A DNA stretch of 64,000 nt from an uncultured Lutibacter sp. (GTDB lineage Bacteria > Bacteroidota > Bacteroidia > Flavobacteriales > Flavobacteriaceae). Positions 61,214 to 64,000 of the stretch are shown one piece after another. How positions within the stretch are numbered: position 1 is the first letter of the stretch; the number at the start of each line of letters is the position of its first letter. A program made the translations under genes and the position numbers. The notes under the pieces are model-generated. The model saw only the letters and a list, made by a program, of their open reading frames with translations. It did no database searches and was not told the DNA's origin. The stretch lies in NCBI RefSeq assembly GCF_947495725.1, contig NZ_CANLZZ010000007.1:1-64000 (forward strand). The letters are read 5' to 3'.

Positions 61214-63939
61214 TCTTTAATAATTTTAGATTGAGAATTTATTGTTGAAGAAACTATTTGAATAAAGTATATTCCACTTTCTAGACTCTCAACATTTACA
61301 TTTATTTTATCATTTTTTATCACTAAATTCTTTTGATAAATTAGTTTTCCTTCAACTGACACAATTCGATAACTTAGCTCCTGTCCAAAACTTGTATTTG
61401 GCAAAGCAATTGTAAAACTATTATTAACCGAATTCGGATAAATTGTAACAGAATCAAATACATTTATTTTTTCATTATATACTCCTTGGCAATCTAAATC
61501 AGTTGTAATACGCAAGTTATTTTCACCATAATTAAGGTTTAACTTATAAATATTCTTGTCGGTAATAGAAACTACTCCATTGAGTTCAATCCGATAGCGA
61601 TCTGCACCTTCTAAATCGAGTATCACTTCTTTACCTGCCTTATTTACTTTAGATGAAACGCTCAAAGGCTCAGGCTCAGTTACTTTTAAATTAAAACATT
61701 GCTTAAATGCAGCATTTTCGGAAGTTGTAATGCAAATTGTATAATCACCAGCACTCAAATTATCAAAAACAACATTTGTTGTAAAGTTTTTCTCAAGAGC
61801 AGCTTCTACTATTTTAGCTGTAAAAGGTAAATTTTCAATTGAAGTTATTGTTATTGAACCATTATTACTATTTGCACAATTTTCACCCGAAACTAAAACT
61901 TTAAAATTATTAGCATCCAATTCAAAAACTGAACACCCTTTAGTATTAACAGTTGTTCCCGTTGGAGTATCTGGACACTCATCATATTCATCTGCCACAC
62001 CATCATTATCTTGGTCTTCAGCTGGCAACTGAATACAATCTTCACCTGGGAGCCCATAACAACCTAAACCAGTTGGACTATACTTTGGATCCCAAGTTAT
62101 TCCTGCTACCCAATTATCACCTCCGTTTTCATAAGCACCTACATCTGGGTTAGCTCCGGTATAACCATCAGTTATTCCATCAATTACTTTTCCTGCGTCT
62201 ATTGGGCTTGTTCCAGCTTTTAATTGAAAATCACCTCCATCTATACTACTAAAAACGTCTGCAGAAACTACTAAATTATTTTGTTTATCAGATTGAGGTT
62301 CCCAATTATCATCACTTCCTAAATTATTCCAAACTTTAACATTTGAAAAGGATGTTCCATCTTTATGCCAAGCTCCCATAACTTGAGAGCCATCCCATAG
62401 GGTATTGTTAAAAATATCAAGATCTTTCCCATTCCAGTTTATTTGAATACTAGACCATTCAGTATTCCAAACAACGTTGTGGTGTACAGAAAAACCTTCG
62501 GCATTATTATCTAAATAAATACCAGCAGCCTTTTTCTTATCACCACTTGAAGCAGCATCATGAAACCAATTATGGTGAATTTCAGTACCTGATTGTTTAC
62601 CAACTGTATAAAATAAGGCGCAGTCATCAGCGATTAAATTACTTCTTGAAATGTCATTAAAAGCCAATTCATTGTTTTCTCCACTGTAGTTAATTCCATC
62701 TCTACCACCATTGAATACTTCATTTTGTAAAAACTTTGTATTGGTGATTCCTCTAATAACAACAGGAGCATCATAAGATCCTAAAAAGTTAAAATCGTGA
62801 ATTCTATTATCTTTAATAATATGATTATTACCTCTAACTTGTATACCAGATGCTGCGTTAAAAGCAATTTCACTCTTTTCAATGGTATTGTTTTGTCCTT
62901 GAACACTTATACTAGGAGAGTTGGCATTAAACCCTGAAACAATTCCTTGTGTATGATTTCCGTAGAAAGATGAAATACCATACAATACATTATTTGTAGT
63001 TCGATCATTGGTTTGCCAAGTTGATGAATCTTCTAAATTAATACTTCCACCAAAAACAGCTAAATTTCTAACTTCGATGTACTTTTTATCTTTTAAGTTG
63101 ATAGTTTCAATTCTTCTTCTCATTTTTACTACGCCATCAACTGGAGCAGTTCCGTTAGGCAATTGGATAAATAACTCTTTAGTTGAAGCGTTATAATACC
63201 ATTCATTTTTATAATCTAATGCATCTTTTACACCTTCTAAATAAAAGTCTCCCAAATCTGCCGGAGCATGAAATGTTCTAATCCAGTCAGGGTTTTTATT
63301 TAAATTAAAATTAACTCTTCCACCAGAACTACTTGTTATTGTCGCTTTCCAAGCAATCCAACCAGATCCAGGTTTATCTCCATAGAACCAAACAGCACCA
63401 CCTGTCCAATCGTGACTAGGAATACTAGATTCAGTTAAGTAAGCATTAGAAATAACACTTCCATCACTTCCTCCTGTATTTCTTAAGGTATTTAAATCGA
63501 ATGGACTATCTCCAACAGTTTTATTTGGCCAACGTGCCAAATCAAGGGCAGTTTCTCCATTCATAACAAAATTCTGCTGGCCTAAGCCATTGAAAGGAAT
63601 TGTGGTTTTATAAATACTACCAGAATCTTGGGTCCATCCAGAAAGAGCTTCCATAGCACTTATAATAACTTTATCTCCTGGATAAGATTGAAAAATAATA
63701 GGGCTTCCCGCTGTTCCTGAATTTGAAGGTTTTAAGGTTTCTTCATAAGTACCTTCTTTAATAAAAACAACATCACCTGCAACGGCAATACTTGCTGCTT
63801 TAGAAATTGTTAGGTAAGGTAATTCTTCGGTTCCTGGATTAGAATCGTCACCATCTTTTGCTACGTAAATGTTTTTGGAATAAATACTGCTCAGCATAAA
63901 AAATGCTACAAGCAAAAACAATTTATGTTTTACTTTCAT
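61210..63939 (-). CDS. Secreted right-handed beta-helix protein with TSP3-like motif and T9SS sorting domain
   Basis: This 909-residue protein has a signal peptide (LLVAFFMLSSIYS), an N-terminal NPGTEELPYLTISKAASIA segment typical of secreted parallel beta-helix proteins, and a long helix region (about 25-600) with repeating N-x-I/V/F ladders (NNTIEKSEIAFNAASGIQV, GNNHIIKDNRIHDFNFLG). A thrombospondin-3-like calcium loop (DQDNDGVADEYDECPDTP) and an Ig-like region follow, and a T9SS type A sorting domain ends the protein (last about 75 residues, YPNSVNNSFTIALP, ESGIYFIQI). It may be a polysaccharide lyase or glycosidase, but no catalytic motif is certain. Confidence 0.85.
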   Translation of the reverse strand: MKVKHKLFLLVAFFMLSSIYSKNIYVAKDGDDSNPGTEELPYLTISKAASIAVAGDVVFIKEGTYEETLKPSNSGTAGSPIIFQSYPGDKVIISAMEALSGWTQDSGSIYKTTIPFNGLGQQNFVMNGETALDLARWPNKTVGDSPFDLNTLRNTGGSDGSVISNAYLTESSIPSHDWTGGAVWFYGDKPGSGWIAWKATITSSSGGRVNFNLNKNPDWIRTFHAPADLGDFYLEGVKDALDYKNEWYYNASTKELFIQLPNGTAPVDGVVKMRRRIETINLKDKKYIEVRNLAVFGGSINLEDSSTWQTNDRTTNNVLYGISSFYGNHTQGIVSGFNANSPSISVQGQNNTIEKSEIAFNAASGIQVRGNNHIIKDNRIHDFNFLGSYDAPVVIRGITNTKFLQNEVFNGGRDGINYSGENNELAFNDISRSNLIADDCALFYTVGKQSGTEIHHNWFHDAASSGDKKKAAGIYLDNNAEGFSVHHNVVWNTEWSSIQINWNGKDLDIFNNTLWDGSQVMGAWHKDGTSFSNVKVWNNLGSDDNWEPQSDKQNNLVVSADVFSSIDGGDFQLKAGTSPIDAGKVIDGITDGYTGANPDVGAYENGGDNWVAGITWDPKYSPTGLGCYGLPGEDCIQLPAEDQDNDGVADEYDECPDTPTGTTVNTKGCSVFELDANNFKVLVSGENCANSNNGSITITSIENLPFTAKIVEAALEKNFTTNVVFDNLSAGDYTICITTSENAAFKQCFNLKVTEPEPLSVSSKVNKAGKEVILDLEGADRYRIELNGVVSITDKNIYKLNLNYGENNLRITTDLDCQGVYNEKINVFDSVTIYPNSVNNSFTIALPNTSFGQELSYRIVSVEGKLIYQKNLVIKNDKINVNVESLESGIYFIQIVSSTINSQSKIIKE

Positions 63940-63957
63940 TTAATTTAAATTTTAACC

Positions 63958-63965
63958 CAAAAGTA
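63958..63965 (-). promoter_or_regulatory. -7 element of the beta-helix/lipoprotein unit
   Basis: The minus strand reads TACTTTTG, matching TAnnTTTG, 18 bases before the ATG at 63939. A possible TTG lies 17 bases further up. Confidence 0.45.
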
Positions 63966-64000
63966 CTTCAGTCAAAACCCAACAAGTAGAACAATTATGT

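Noticed and set aside
1..64000. CRISPR arrays, insertion sequences, rRNA genes or prophage
   Set aside because: No regularly spaced direct repeats, transposase frames, rRNA sequence or phage gene clusters were seen on either strand.

Overview
The window is a stretch of A+T-rich chromosome from a marine member of the Flavobacteriaceae (Bacteroidota). The evidence is SusC/SusD-type glycan uptake genes, TAnnTTTG-type -7 promoter elements, almost no Shine-Dalgarno sequences, a T9SS C-terminal sorting domain, and typical flavobacterial gene neighbourhoods (rpmB-rpmG-DUF4295-ftsY; rlmD-DUF6452-DUF6048). I see no rRNA operon, prophage, insertion sequence or CRISPR array. One tRNA (Gly, TCC) is present.

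Positions 1-16400 hold an alginate utilisation locus, all on the minus strand. In transcription order it reads: PL17-type oligoalginate lyase and KdgF cupin (own promoter); SusC, SusD, two surface lipoproteins and two PL7 alginate lyases (second promoter); a FadR-type GntR regulator; then a hexuronate MFS transporter, an SDR (probable DEH reductase) and the first 24 codons of kdgK, cut by the window edge. Together they bind and cut alginate at the surface, import oligomers, split them to unsaturated monomers, convert these to DEH and then KDG, and phosphorylate KDG. TGGTNNACCA operator pairs sit at the same position on both main promoters, and a single copy precedes the regulator gene.

Positions 16600-23700 are a signalling region: a cytoplasmic PAS histidine kinase, a response regulator fused to a Crp/Fnr-type DNA-binding module, a universal stress protein, a small membrane protein, a terminator-ended stretch that looks like a small RNA gene, a 145-residue helical protein and a TPR histidine kinase. 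Three Fnr-like boxes here each lie exactly 29.5 bp from a TAnnTTTA element, suggesting one activated regulon. A fourth palindrome with the same spacing precedes a separate Crp-family gene at 36360.

Positions 23700-45500 are mostly housekeeping and cell-envelope genes: peptidase, acetyltransferases, rhomboid, lipid A acyltransferase, glmM, rlmD, a 2OG oxygenase with a tiny GldL-like partner, SUI1, a nucleoside phosphorylase, a cyclophilin-FKBP fusion, a YfiT/BstA-like protein, a TonB-dependent receptor and a giant repeat-containing OmpA protein. Positions 45500-49600 form an accessory block of secreted proteins. Its lead gene, an HExxH lipoprotein, appears switched out of frame by an 11-bp tandem repeat in its signal-peptide region.

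Positions 49600-64000 return to core genes (FAD/Fe-S oxidase, aldo-keto reductase, rimO, ftsY, small ribosomal proteins, cinA), with a folded intergenic repeat at 52535-52610. The window ends with a lipoprotein and a large beta-helix protein bearing a T9SS tail, a candidate second polysaccharide-active pair.
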